Shown here piece by piece: positions 16,729 through 26,019 of a stretch of 64,000 bases of DNA. Source of the stretch: Lachnospiraceae bacterium (lineage in GTDB: Bacteria; Bacillota_A; Clostridia; Lachnospirales; Lachnospiraceae); assembly GCA_016287765.1 (NCBI GenBank), contig JAEEWS010000009.1, positions 20,526 to 84,525 of the forward strand, written 5' to 3'. The notes beneath the pieces are model-generated. The model saw nothing but the letters and a program-made list of their open reading frames with translations. It was not told the DNA's origin and did not search any database. Numbering within the stretch: the first letter of the stretch is position 1; every line of letters starts with the position of its first letter. The translations under genes and the position numbers were made by a program.

Positions 16729-18855
16729 TTATTTAAGTATGTAGTCTTTAAGAGGAACAGAGATGTTGGCAGGCTGGTTGTAAGCCGAATTCTGCCAGGC
16801 TATGCCTTCGCGGTAAGCTCTTTCCGTAAGGAGGCAGGGAGCTGTGTATTCCGTTGTGTAAGGCGTGGTATAGATCCTGATCTTTGCGGGATCTTCGGTG
16901 CAGCGAAGGATGATCTCTTCCCTCCAGTCCCCGAGGATGTCCGCTACAAGGCAGGCATTACCCTTTGTGCCGTTATTTACGGTTGTTCCTTCGGCAGAGA
17001 GAAGTACGTCGGCCTTCTGCTTTTCATAATCCCATTTTTGAACCTGAGGAATATAAGTCGTGGTATTGCTGTAATCAAAAAGTTCCGTTAAAAGGTCGCC
17101 GTCCCAGAAAATGGAGAAGTTGACCGAAGGCTTTTTGTTTGTATAGATCACATTGCCGTTGCAGTCAAAAGTGTTTCCGTTTACTGCGGCCCACATTTCA
17201 GCTCCCTCGTAGCGGGGATCTATGTCTGCAGCCATTCCGCGACCTGTGTCTTTTTTGGTGTTGACACCCCAGATGATCTCGCCTGTTTCGGCATCATGGA
17301 GCTCAATGTGATACTTGGCTCCTGCCGATTCATGTACCTGGAACACTTCGAGACGTCCGTCATTGTTAAAATCGCTTACGTGCATGGCATCGCCGTGGCC
17401 CAGACCGGTACAGTTAAGGACTGTGCCGTCATTGTTGAGGACAAGAGAGCCATAGATGATCTCATCCAGGCCGTCACCGTCAACATCGTTTACTGAAAGG
17501 CCATGGTTGCCCTGACCTGCATAGATGGAATTGCCGGGAGCATCAAAGATCCATGCAAGGGTGAGCTTTCTGTCCACCAGTTTCCAGGCGGTGAGAGAGG
17601 TACGTGCGTAATAGCCTCTGCAGAAGATGGCAGCGGGCGAACCTTCATCAATGTAAGCTGTGGCGGCGAGGAAACGATCTACACGGTTACCGTAGTTATC
17701 ACCCCAGGAGGACATGTTTGCCACGCCTTTGGAGTTTTCTTCTCCTCTGGAGGGAATATAATTTACAGTATCTATGATCTCACCTGTGCGGCCGTCAAAA
17801 GCCGTAAGGTATTCGGGACCTGAAAGGACTCTGCCCGGACCTTCCACGTGATTTCTGTAATCGTATTCCTGCTTTTTTCTGGTTAAATGAGAATCAAGGG
17901 TGGACATGCTGACTGCGCCAACATGACCTGTCTCTTCAAGAGCGGAATTGTAGGTGGTGGTTCCGTCTGCGGTCTTACAAAGGACTTCAGCCACACCGTC
18001 TCCGTCATAATCCCAAACCTGGAACTGGGTATAATGGGCGCCGGAACGGATGTTGATGCCCAGGTCTATACGCCACATGAGTTTGGCATCTCCGGTATTG
18101 AAATCCAGTTTGTAAGCATCCAGGATTGTGGTTCCTGTCCAGCCGTCCTTGGAATTGTCCTGGGAATCCTCCGCATCCCATTTAAGAACTATCTCCAGCT
18201 GACCGTCTCCGTCAAGATCGCCTACAGACATGTCATTGGCGGTATGCTTGGAATGCCTGCCATTGGGAAGATAAGTATCCCAGGGGTAGTTAAGGGTAAA
18301 TTCCCTGTAAATGTCAGCTGCGGCCACTGCTTCCTCTGATCTTGTTTCATTTCCCTCATGATAGCCCAGAGTGTAAACATCTGCAGCTTTACCTGTATTA
18401 TCCAGGAAGTTTGTAAGGCTGCCGGTGTATATGACCTTATTGTCTTTTTTTACGGTGAATACTTCATCCTTGGTGCCGAAGTTTCTCCAGGAGAGAAGGA
18501 CGCCCTCATCGGTTTTTACTGCTGTAAAAGCTCTTGTGGTAAGGGTTTCTGCAGGATTGTATTCTCCTTTTTTCACATCGTAAGATGTGGTGTAGCTGCT
18601 GTCTCCCGGAATAAAAAGCGCAGGCTCCGGTGTTGGAGTGGGTGTATCCGTGGATACGGGGGTGGGAGCAGCTTCGGGTGTTACTGCGGAAGTAATCTCA
18701 GGTGCTTCCGTTTGCTGAGGGGCGGGACTTACCACGACTTCATCATTGGGTTTGCCGCATCCCGTCAGCACCGTAAATGTTACGATCGTCGCAAATATAA
18801 GACCGATACATGCAAAGATCGTAACAAATGCGTGTGCAATAAATCTTTTCTTCAT
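16729..18855 (-). CDS. PL11 rhamnogalacturonan lyase, lipoprotein (YesW/YesX-like)
   Basis: Extracellular lyase that cleaves the RG-I backbone by beta-elimination, making unsaturated products for GH105. 708 residues from ATG at 18855 (AGGAG upstream). A hydrophobic leader ends in a lipobox-like VLTGC near residue 34, followed by a Thr/Pro/Ala-rich linker, so the protein is probably lipid-anchored on the surface. The beta-propeller core includes WDTYLPNGRHSKHTANDMSV, DLDGDGQLEIVLKWD, RSGAHYTQFQVWDYDGDG and several DxDGDGxxE calcium loops. Convergent with the GH105 operon. Members of PL11 include both endo and exo enzymes; which applies here cannot be told. Confidence 0.9.
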   Translation of the reverse strand: MKKRFIAHAFVTIFACIGLIFATIVTFTVLTGCGKPNDEVVVSPAPQQTEAPEITSAVTPEAAPTPVSTDTPTPTPEPALFIPGDSSYTTSYDVKKGEYNPAETLTTRAFTAVKTDEGVLLSWRNFGTKDEVFTVKKDNKVIYTGSLTNFLDNTGKAADVYTLGYHEGNETRSEEAVAAADIYREFTLNYPWDTYLPNGRHSKHTANDMSVGDLDGDGQLEIVLKWDAEDSQDNSKDGWTGTTILDAYKLDFNTGDAKLMWRIDLGINIRSGAHYTQFQVWDYDGDGVAEVLCKTADGTTTYNSALEETGHVGAVSMSTLDSHLTRKKQEYDYRNHVEGPGRVLSGPEYLTAFDGRTGEIIDTVNYIPSRGEENSKGVANMSSWGDNYGNRVDRFLAATAYIDEGSPAAIFCRGYYARTSLTAWKLVDRKLTLAWIFDAPGNSIYAGQGNHGLSVNDVDGDGLDEIIYGSLVLNNDGTVLNCTGLGHGDAMHVSDFNNDGRLEVFQVHESAGAKYHIELHDAETGEIIWGVNTKKDTGRGMAADIDPRYEGAEMWAAVNGNTFDCNGNVIYTNKKPSVNFSIFWDGDLLTELFDYSNTTTYIPQVQKWDYEKQKADVLLSAEGTTVNNGTKGNACLVADILGDWREEIILRCTEDPAKIRIYTTPYTTEYTAPCLLTERAYREGIAWQNSAYNQPANISVPLKDYILK

Positions 18856-19142
18856 CTTTTTTCTCCTGATTTGGTACTGCGTTAAGGAAAACATGATCAG
18901 TATATCATACTTTTCAGTAAAATAATTAAATTATTATTAAAATTATAAAAGAAGCAAGAAAAACATATTTTTTGATGAAAAACGCAAAGGAATAACATAG
19001 TAAAAATATTACAAAAAGAGAAATAAGAGGCTTTATTTTACATAGTATATGGTTTTACTCACAAAGCATATATGTTAAAATGGTCATATAAATATCACAG
19101 AATATATATGTTGGGGCAACAGATATAAAGGAGGACTAATAC
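18856..19142. other. AT-rich divergent intergenic region
   Basis: Contains the promoters of the PL11 lyase (minus) and the 137-residue protein (plus), many A/T runs and no recognisable gene or RNA. AAAGGAGGA at 19129-19137 is the ribosome site of the next gene. I see no clean consensus promoter hexamer pair. Confidence 0.5.
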
Positions 19143-19556
19143 ATGGATGCACTTCAAACAAGAGAGATACAGGAAGCTATAAGCGCAGCGGATAATGCAC
19201 TTTATCACCTTGACCGGGCATACGATCATCTTTCCAGCGCAGGTAACTGGGGTATCGTGGATATCATAGGCGGAGGACTTTTAACCAACCTTATCAAACA
19301 CTCGAAAATGAGAAATGCGGAAGATGAGATAGAAGCGGCAAGATATGCGCTTCAAAGGTTCAGCAAAGAACTCAGGGACGTAAGCGGATACAGCTCGGTC
19401 CGTATCGATGATTTTCTGACTTTCGCTGATTTCTTTTTTGACGGCTTTATTGCGGATGTGATAGTGCAGTCCAAGATAAAGAACGCCAAGGTACAGTGCG
19501 AAGAGGCCATATACAGGATCAAAGAGATCCGAAGAGAATTGGCAAGTAAAATATGA
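19143..19556 (+). CDS. Small conserved helical protein with internal repeat, unknown function
   Basis: 137 residues, soluble, mostly helical. Two halves share a motif: GGGLLTNLIKHSKMRNAEDE and DGFIADVIVQSKIKNAKVQC, that is, a glycine/hydrophobic turn followed by (H/Q)SK(M/I)xNA and an acidic helix. This looks like an ancient duplication. The family is seen in many Firmicutes but I know no function. Monocistronic, with its own strong ribosome site and terminator. Confidence 0.75.
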   Translation: MDALQTREIQEAISAADNALYHLDRAYDHLSSAGNWGIVDIIGGGLLTNLIKHSKMRNAEDEIEAARYALQRFSKELRDVSGYSSVRIDDFLTFADFFFDGFIADVIVQSKIKNAKVQCEEAIYRIKEIRRELASKI

Positions 19557-19567
19557 TCAAAAAAAGC

Positions 19568-19590
19568 GGCAGCCTTTAAGGGGCTGCCTC
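19568..19590 (+). terminator. Terminator after the 137-residue protein gene
   Basis: Perfect 7-bp stem GGCAGCC/GGCTGCC with loop TTTAAGG followed by TCTTCTCTT. Confidence 0.75.
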
Positions 19591-19629
19591 TTCTCTTGGG
19601 ATGTGAACAAAAATAGGAAATAAGCGATA

Positions 19630-20142
19630 TTACTCAATGCAAAGACCGAATCCGCCGGATACGGAAGCGTTGTCCGTGATGTGAGCGATATAGTCTTTGC
19701 TGACGGAAATTATACCGTCCTCATTTGAAAGCTCTTCAATGAGTGTGTTGAGAGCTTCATCGGAAAATTCTTCTGCGGAACTGAGTGCATACATGTCAAA
19801 ACTGTTGTAATCATAAGTGATCCCAAGGCCGTATTTTTCACAAAGAGCCTTAACCTTATCTGTATCAAGGATCTCGGGATCTACCGCAACGATCACCGTC
19901 TTATGGGAATACTCTTCGGTAAAGCTGTTGTAGTAATCCGGATCTTTGTAACCGATGAGCATGTCTTCGCTTACGGAGTTATCCGCAAGGTCATTGACAT
20001 TTATTGTAACTGTTGCATCTGTGGAAGGTTCGTTAATTTCGTTTTTGTTCTCTGCGGGTTTGGAATCCTTTGCTGCGGCAGAACCTGCGGCGAAAAGGAT
20101 AACAAGACCGACTGTAATGATAAAACCTATTCTCTTAATCAT
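19630..20142 (-). CDS. Secreted protein resembling a stand-alone subtilisin propeptide / I9-type inhibitor domain
   Basis: 170 residues with a Sec signal peptide (residues 1-24, ending AGSAAA), an acidic Asn/Pro-rich linker, then one compact domain at about residues 75-158. That domain follows the pattern of S8-protease propeptides: TVIVAVDPEI at the first strand, a helix with VKALCEKYG, an ALSS strand, a second helix, and a last strand GIISVSKDYIAHITD equivalent to the VxxVEPDY motif. No protease is adjacent. Could be a secreted protease inhibitor or chaperone. The family assignment is by pattern only. Confidence 0.6.
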   Translation of the reverse strand: MIKRIGFIITVGLVILFAAGSAAAKDSKPAENKNEINEPSTDATVTINVNDLADNSVSEDMLIGYKDPDYYNSFTEEYSHKTVIVAVDPEILDTDKVKALCEKYGLGITYDYNSFDMYALSSAEEFSDEALNTLIEELSNEDGIISVSKDYIAHITDNASVSGGFGLCIE

Positions 20143-20301
20143 CTTTTAAGTACCTCTGCTAGTAAGTTTGTTATGATCGATCATACGGTTTTCTTGCCGT
20201 TCATCTGTAATCACGTAAAAACTTATCCGAGGTTTCAACAAAAAACAAATTTCTTGAAAAAAATCTTTAATGGCTTATACTTATATAAAACGGAGGTAAA
20301 A

Positions 20302-21231
20302 ATGCAGAACAAAAAGACAAATATATGGAGTAAGGTACTTTTTGTGTCGCTTCTTTTGATAGTACTGATGTCCGTGGCAAGCTCGGCTCTTTCGATAGGA
20401 GACAGGCTGGGAGAGTTCGGAGATGTTTTTCGGTATATATTTTATGGACTTATCATTCTGGTCATAGCCGGAGGTATAGTTTATCCCATGGTAAAAGTCT
20501 TCTTTGCTCCGGTGTTTTCACTGGACAGACTGCACAGAGAAGACGGTACGGCCAGAAAGAAGTGGTGCAGGCTTCTGGTTAAGAATCTGCTAAAAAATGT
20601 GGAACTGACTCCCGAGGAAGAGGAGCAGGTAAAGGGCTTCCTTAAGGTAAACAATGAGACGGACGATCTCCTGATCGAGTTTTATGACCGTAAGATAAGC
20701 CCGGAACTGAACAGAGTGATCTATGACACTGCCAAAAAGGTTTTTGTTGTAACGGCTGTTTCCCAGAATTCGGTCTATGACATGCTGGGTATGGCGGCTG
20801 CCAACTATACCCTGATCCGCAGGATCATCGAGATCTGCGGCTTTCGACCCAGTACGCCCCAGGTTATCGGCCTCTATATAAAGGTAGCTTCCATTACGCT
20901 TATAGCCGGAGGCATAGAGGAAATGGACCTTGAGGACATGATACCCCTGGCGACGGAAAGTGCTCTTTCAAAGACCTTGGGCATCATCGCGGCTTCTGCC
21001 ACTCAGGGCGCTCTGAATGCGCTGATGACCCTTAGGATAGCCGTCATTGCGAAGAATTATCTTCTTAACGCAGATATCAAACAGACCAGGAAAGAACTCA
21101 GGCGCAAATCCTATTCTGAAGCGGGACGCGTTCTTAAAAGCATATTAAAACGCAACGTGGAAGAAAAGGTTACTGCTCCGGTTAAAAAGGTTTTTGGCGG
21201 AAAGAAAAAAGAAACAGTGATAGAAAAGTAA
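20302..21231 (+). CDS. DUF697-like membrane protein
   Basis: 309 residues from ATG at 20302 (CGGAGG upstream); the longer reading frame further upstream crosses the opposite gene and is not used. Two N-terminal membrane segments (about residues 10-30 and 45-65) precede a soluble domain with GMAAANYTLIRRIIEICGFRPS and a Gly/Ala-rich helix region (LAGGIEEMD, LGIIAASATQGALNALMTLR) like DUF697/YcjF proteins. A basic C-terminal tail follows. Immediately upstream of a HerA-like ATPase (30-bp gap), so the two are probably one transcript. Confidence 0.68.
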   Translation: MQNKKTNIWSKVLFVSLLLIVLMSVASSALSIGDRLGEFGDVFRYIFYGLIILVIAGGIVYPMVKVFFAPVFSLDRLHREDGTARKKWCRLLVKNLLKNVELTPEEEEQVKGFLKVNNETDDLLIEFYDRKISPELNRVIYDTAKKVFVVTAVSQNSVYDMLGMAAANYTLIRRIIEICGFRPSTPQVIGLYIKVASITLIAGGIEEMDLEDMIPLATESALSKTLGIIAASATQGALNALMTLRIAVIAKNYLLNADIKQTRKELRRKSYSEAGRVLKSILKRNVEEKVTAPVKKVFGGKKKETVIEK

Positions 21232-21261
21232 AATACATACTTATGGCATGGGAGGAAAAAT

Positions 21262-22782
21262 ATGTATAGTGATGGGAAGATCTACATGGGACTGGCCGAC
21301 GGGAAGAGAGTTTACATGGAGCCTTCAATGGCCAACAGACACGGCCTTATTGCGGGAGCCACCGGTACAGGTAAGACCATTACAATGAAGGCAATGGCCG
21401 AGTCCTTTTCGGATGCGGGAGTTCCCGTGTTTCTCTGCGATGTAAAGGGTGACGTGTCCGGATTTGCGGAAGCCGGTGTTTCGAGCTCGGGAATGGAAAA
21501 AAGGATCGACAAGTTCGGACTGAGGGATGAGTTTGAATATAAGGCTTATCCCACTTCTTTCTGGGATGTTTACCAAAAGGCCGGACATCCTGTCAGAGCC
21601 ACGATCTCCGATATGGGACCTGAGATCCTTGCAAGACTTCTTGGGCTCTCCGAGATCCAGGAAGGGGTTCTTAACATAGTTTTCAGCATAGCTGACGATA
21701 AGGGGCTGGTACTTACGGATCTTAAGGACTTGAAGCTCACCCTTAATTATGTGGCTGAACACAGAAATGAATATACTCTGACCTATGGTAACATGACGGC
21801 CCAGTCTCTGGGAGCTGTTATCCGTGCGCTTTTACCCCTTGAAAATCAGGGTGGGGATCTTTTCTTCGGCGAACCGGATCTGGACATCCATGATTGGATC
21901 AGAACAGACGAAAACGGCAAGGGCTATGTGAATATATTAAACTGTACCGAACTGGTGCAGAATCCGAAATTATATGCGGCTTTTATGCTCTGGATGATGG
22001 CGGAGCTTTTTGAAAATCTTCCCGAAGCAGGAGATTCCGATAAGCCAAAGATCGTGTTCTTCTTTGATGAAGCACATCTCCTTTTTAACGATGCTCCGAA
22101 GGTACTGGTACAGAAGGTGGAACAGCTGGTTAAGCTGATCCGCTCAAAGGGTGTCGGCATCTATTTTGTTACCCAGAGCCCTTCCGATATACCGGATCCC
22201 ATCCTTGCTCAGCTCTCTAACCGTGTACAGCATGCTTTAAGAGCTTACACTCCCGCAGAACAGAAGGCGGTCAGAGCGGCAGCTCAGGCCTTCCGTGCAA
22301 ATCCTGCTTTTAAGAGCGAAGAGGTGCTTTTGGAATTGGGTGTGGGAGAAGCCCTCACTTCCTTCCTGGACGAGAAGGGTGTTCCCACCATGGTGCAGCG
22401 TACTGCGATCATATGTCCTCAAAGCCTTATGGCGGCATGTTCGGTTAAGTCCAGAAAGATCTCCATGGCCATCGACGATATGGACAAATACGACGATGCT
22501 GTGGACGAAGAAACAGCCTATGAGATCCTGACCAAACAGAGACAGGAAGAGCAGAAGCAGGCGGAGGAAGCTGCCGCAGAGGCTCAAAAAGCCAAGGAAG
22601 AAGCTGCCCGTAAGAAGGAAGAAGAGAAAGCTTTAGCCAGGAAGGAAAAGGAAGAGGCTGCAGAAAGAGCAAAGAAGGAAAAAAAGACAGAACGCCGTAA
22701 AGCTCAGATCGAAAGATCCTTGATCTCCACGGGTATGAGCGTTTTAAAGCGCGGTCTGTTTAAGACTATTCTTAAATTTTAA
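21262..22782 (+). CDS. HerA-like P-loop ATPase (DUF853/YjgR family)
   Basis: 506 residues. Walker A GATGTGKT at residues 32-39, Walker B KIVFFFDEAHLLF near 260, and an arginine-finger-like region FVTQSPSDIPDPILAQLSNR, all typical of the bacterial YjgR/DUF853 branch of HerA-type translocases. The C-terminal 70 residues are a highly charged Glu/Ala/Lys coiled coil. Physiological role unknown even in E. coli. Coupled with a DUF697-like membrane protein. Confidence 0.85.
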   Translation: MYSDGKIYMGLADGKRVYMEPSMANRHGLIAGATGTGKTITMKAMAESFSDAGVPVFLCDVKGDVSGFAEAGVSSSGMEKRIDKFGLRDEFEYKAYPTSFWDVYQKAGHPVRATISDMGPEILARLLGLSEIQEGVLNIVFSIADDKGLVLTDLKDLKLTLNYVAEHRNEYTLTYGNMTAQSLGAVIRALLPLENQGGDLFFGEPDLDIHDWIRTDENGKGYVNILNCTELVQNPKLYAAFMLWMMAELFENLPEAGDSDKPKIVFFFDEAHLLFNDAPKVLVQKVEQLVKLIRSKGVGIYFVTQSPSDIPDPILAQLSNRVQHALRAYTPAEQKAVRAAAQAFRANPAFKSEEVLLELGVGEALTSFLDEKGVPTMVQRTAIICPQSLMAACSVKSRKISMAIDDMDKYDDAVDEETAYEILTKQRQEEQKQAEEAAAEAQKAKEEAARKKEEEKALARKEKEEAAERAKKEKKTERRKAQIERSLISTGMSVLKRGLFKTILKF

Positions 22783-22815
22783 AAATGATCTAAGGATTTT
22801 TATCCGGAAATCCAT

Positions 22816-22858
22816 GATAAATTGTGCAAAATTGATTTTGCACAATTTATCTTTTTTT
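22816..22858 (+). terminator. Strong terminator after the HerA-like gene
   Basis: Perfect 16-bp stem beginning GATAAATTGTGCAAAA, a 4-nt loop (TTGA) and seven T. Confidence 0.9.
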
Positions 22859-22861
22859 AAC

Positions 22862-22890
22862 TTGTTATTAACCGGTATATGGGGTAAAAT
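22862..22890 (+). promoter_or_regulatory. Promoter of the amino-acid ABC operon
   Basis: TTGTTA, 17-bp spacer, TAAAAT; the first start codon follows about 35 bp downstream. Confidence 0.6.
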
Positions 22891-22923
22891 GTTCGGGAAA
22901 ATAAAACTATAAAAAGGTAGATT

Positions 22924-23592
22924 ATGACTGAACGTCTTTGGAACATACTAACGGATTCATTCCTTAAAATATTGGTGCCGGGGCTGCAGATGACCATTCC
23001 CCTTACGATAATCTCGTTTGCCATAGGAATGGTGATAGCGCTTGTAGTAGCTATGATACAGGTGGCAGAGATCCCCGGACTTAAGCAGTTCTGCAGGTTT
23101 TACGTGTGGATCATCCGCGGAACACCGCTGCTTGTACAGCTTTATGTGGTATTCTACGGACTTCCCAGACTGGGAGTTCTGATCAATCCTTTTCCTGCGG
23201 CTGTTATTGTTTTTTCCATAAGTGTGGGTGCCTATGATTCTGAAACCATGAGAGCCGCTATACAGTCGGTTTCCAGGGGGCAGATAGAAGCCGGTTACTG
23301 CGTGGGAATGTCCTATCCGCAGATCATGCGAAGGATAGTGCTTCCGCAGGCTTTCAGGACCGCCTTCCCGCCCCTTTCCAATTCACTTATAGGACTTGTA
23401 AAGGATACATCTCTTGCCGCCAATATCACGGTACTTGAAATGTTTATGGCCACACAGAGGATAGTAGCCAGAACCTACGAACCCTTCGCCCTTTATCTGG
23501 AGGTGGCTCTTATCTATCTGATCTTCTGTACTGTGCTTACCAAGGTTCAGAGTATCTGTGAGAAACGACTGGGAAAATACGGAAAAAGATAG
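22924..23592 (+). CDS. Polar amino-acid ABC transporter permease (HisM/GlnP family)
   Basis: 222 residues with about five membrane helices. Contains the RGTPLLVQLYVVFYGLPRLG block and the EAA loop (GQIEAGYCVGMSYPQIMRRIVLPQA) that contacts the ATPase. First gene of a permease-ATPase-binding protein operon followed by tatD. Forms the membrane channel as a homodimer. Confidence 0.92.
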   Translation: MTERLWNILTDSFLKILVPGLQMTIPLTIISFAIGMVIALVVAMIQVAEIPGLKQFCRFYVWIIRGTPLLVQLYVVFYGLPRLGVLINPFPAAVIVFSISVGAYDSETMRAAIQSVSRGQIEAGYCVGMSYPQIMRRIVLPQAFRTAFPPLSNSLIGLVKDTSLAANITVLEMFMATQRIVARTYEPFALYLEVALIYLIFCTVLTKVQSICEKRLGKYGKR

Positions 23593-23603
23593 GATGTTAT
23601 TAA

Positions 23604-24338
23604 ATGATAGATTTTGAAAATATCAGCAAAGTTTATAATGACAACCGGGTTTTGAAAGATGTGAGTCTTCACATCAACAAAGGTGATGTGGTGGCTGTTC
23701 TCGGACCCAGCGGTTCGGGAAAGACCACAATGCTCAGGTGTATGAATTTCCTGGAAAAGGCAGACGTCGGTACCATGAACTTTGACGGTAAAAAATACGA
23801 CCTTCACGGTATTTCGAAGAAGGATATGGCTGCCATCAGGAAAAAGACGGGCTTTGTATTTCAGAGCTATAACCTGTTTTTAAACAAGACTGCCCTGCAG
23901 AATGTTACGGAAGGTCTGATAATTGCAAGAAAGATGCCCAAGGAGCAGGCTATAGAAAAGGGCAAGGCTGCTCTGGACAAGGTAGGCCTTTCCGACAGAT
24001 ACGATTTTTACCCTTCACAGCTTTCGGGAGGACAGCAGCAAAGAGTGGGGATAGCCCGGGCGCTGGTGACCGATCCCGAGATCATATATTTTGACGAGCC
24101 CACCTCGGCACTGGATCCGGAGCTTATCGGAGAAGTGCTTTTGGTAATGAGACGACTTGCAAAAGAGGGGATCACCATGGTGGTGGTAACCCATGAAATG
24201 TCCTTTGCAAGGGATGTTTCCAACAGGGTTGTGTTTATGGAAAACGGCGAGATCCTTAAGGATGTGCCCTCCAAAGAATTTTTCGAGAATCCCGGTGATG
24301 ACAGGATCAGGAATTTCCTGAAGACCTTAACATCGTGA
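23604..24338 (+). CDS. Polar amino-acid ABC transporter ATPase (GlnQ/HisP family)
   Basis: 244 residues. Walker [10 protein letters not shown] near residue 33, Q-loop FQSYNLF, signature LSGGQQQR, Walker [15 protein letters not shown], and switch His in VVTHEM. 11 bp after the permease stop. Drives the importer by ATP hydrolysis. Confidence 0.94.
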   Translation: MIDFENISKVYNDNRVLKDVSLHINKGDVVAVLGPSGSGKTTMLRCMNFLEKADVGTMNFDGKKYDLHGISKKDMAAIRKKTGFVFQSYNLFLNKTALQNVTEGLIIARKMPKEQAIEKGKAALDKVGLSDRYDFYPSQLSGGQQQRVGIARALVTDPEIIYFDEPTSALDPELIGEVLLVMRRLAKEGITMVVVTHEMSFARDVSNRVVFMENGEILKDVPSKEFFENPGDDRIRNFLKTLTS

Positions 24339-24369
24339 TCCAATATAAAAAAACAAAGGAGATAACAAG

Positions 24370-25164
24370 ATGAAAAAGATCAGAGCATTGATCGGTTACT
24401 TTTTGGCAGGCGTCTCGCTGACAGCACTTGCAGGTTGCGGTAAGCAGGCAGACACTGACATGCTTTCCCGCATTCAAAAAGACGGAAAGATCGTAATTGC
24501 AACAGAGGGTACATGGGCACCCTGGACCTACCACGATGAGAAAGATAAGCTGGTTGGCTTCGATATCGAGGTAGCGGAGAGAGTCGCTGACAAGCTGGGC
24601 GTAAAGGCCGAATTTGTCGAGGGCGAATGGGATGGACTTCTTGCGGGACTAGAAGTGGGAAGATATGACATTATGGCCAACGGTGTTGAGATCACGGATG
24701 AAAGATCCGAGAAATACGATTTTTCCACTCCCTACGGATATATAAGAACCGCCATTATCGTGCGCGGAGATGATAATAGGATCGGATCCTTCGAGGATCT
24801 GAACGGAAAGACAACTGCCAACACCATATCCAGCACATATGCATTGCTGGCGGAGAAATACGGGGCAAAACCCATCGGTGTTGACGACCTGAATCAGACA
24901 ATTGAACTTCTTCTTGCAGGCAGGATCGATGCGACCTTGAATGCGGAAGTAACGTTTTATGATTATATAAAAGAGCATCCCGAGTCGGGCCTTAAGATAG
25001 CGGCTCTGACAGAGGAAGCATCTCTTGTGGCGATACCAATGCCCAAGGGGGAGAAGGCGGATTCTTTAAGAAGTGCCATCGACAAGGCCATTGAAGAGCT
25101 CAGAGCAGACGGCACTTTATCCGAGATCTCTGTTAAGTATTTCGGAAAGGACATTTCCAAGTAA
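24370..25164 (+). CDS. Polar amino-acid (possibly cystine) binding lipoprotein
   Basis: 264 residues with lipobox LAGC near residue 22, hence anchored on the outer face of the membrane. The binding domain has [39 protein letters not shown], and the [15 protein letters not shown] signature of SBP family 3. The EGTWAPW-T and EWDGL pattern resembles cystine binders, but the substrate is inferred. Its stop codon overlaps the tatD start (TAATG). Confidence 0.9.
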   Translation: MKKIRALIGYFLAGVSLTALAGCGKQADTDMLSRIQKDGKIVIATEGTWAPWTYHDEKDKLVGFDIEVAERVADKLGVKAEFVEGEWDGLLAGLEVGRYDIMANGVEITDERSEKYDFSTPYGYIRTAIIVRGDDNRIGSFEDLNGKTTANTISSTYALLAEKYGAKPIGVDDLNQTIELLLAGRIDATLNAEVTFYDYIKEHPESGLKIAALTEEASLVAIPMPKGEKADSLRSAIDKAIEELRADGTLSEISVKYFGKDISK

Positions 25165-25964
25165 TGATATTCGACACACATGCTCATTACGACGATGAGC
25201 GCTTTGATGAAGACAGGGAAGAGCTTCTCACCAATCTGAAAAATGAAAACGTGGGAGCTGTGGTGAACGTGGGCGCTGACTTTGAAGGCTGTGCCTCCTC
25301 CATGGTCCTGGCGGAACATTGGGATTTTATATATGCTGCCGTAGGCCTGCATCCGGACTATGTGGAATTCATGGATGAAGACACTTTGGCAAAGCTTCGT
25401 ATGTGGCTCAATGAACCCCGGTGCGTGGCACTCGGTGAGATAGGCCTGGATTATTCGAGAGAAGAGGCTGATCGTGAAGTGCAAAAGTACTGGTTCAAGC
25501 GTCAGCTGGATCTGGCAAAGGAAGAAAACAAGCCCGTTATAATACACAGCCGTGACGCTGCGGAAGATACAATGGAAATGCTTAAAGCTTACAGTAAGAA
25601 GCTTAAAGCGGCAGGGACTGAGAGAGAAGAGCTTTTTAAAAATCCCGGAGTGGTGCATTGCTTTTCCTACTGTAAAGAGATGGCGGAAGAATATGTTAAG
25701 ATGGGATTTTTCATCGGCGTGGGCGGTGTTTCAACATTTAAGAACGGCAGAAAACTTAAGGAAGTGATCGAAGAGATCCCTTTGACTTCGGTCCTTCTTG
25801 AGACCGATTGCCCCTATCTTGCACCGGTACCTTTCAGAGGAACAAGAAATTATTCCGCATATATTAAATATGTTGTGGATGCCATATCCGAAATAAAGGG
25901 TGTGAGTCGGGAAGAGATAGAAAAGATCACATTTGAGAATGCTAAAAAAATGTACAGGCTGTAA
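25164..25964 (+). CDS. tatD: TatD-family metal-dependent deoxyribonuclease
   Basis: 266 residues. Amidohydrolase-type metal ligands: FDTHAHYDDERF at the N terminus, LGEIGLDY, IIHSRDAAEDT, VVHCFSY and ETDCPYLAPVPFRG. It shares one base with the upstream binding-protein gene, so it is translationally coupled, though the functional link is unclear. A hairpin terminator begins within the last codons. Confidence 0.9.
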   Translation: MIFDTHAHYDDERFDEDREELLTNLKNENVGAVVNVGADFEGCASSMVLAEHWDFIYAAVGLHPDYVEFMDEDTLAKLRMWLNEPRCVALGEIGLDYSREEADREVQKYWFKRQLDLAKEENKPVIIHSRDAAEDTMEMLKAYSKKLKAAGTEREELFKNPGVVHCFSYCKEMAEEYVKMGFFIGVGGVSTFKNGRKLKEVIEEIPLTSVLLETDCPYLAPVPFRGTRNYSAYIKYVVDAISEIKGVSREEIEKITFENAKKMYRL

Positions 25965-25985
25965 TTTCAGCCTGTACATTTTTGT
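25949..25985 (+). terminator. Terminator overlapping the tatD stop
   Basis: Perfect 13-bp stem AATGTACAGGCTG/CAGCCTGTACATT followed by T5. Confidence 0.9.
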
Positions 25986-26019
25986 TCTTAATAAAGTATG
26001 ATCTGTTTAACAAGGTCCA

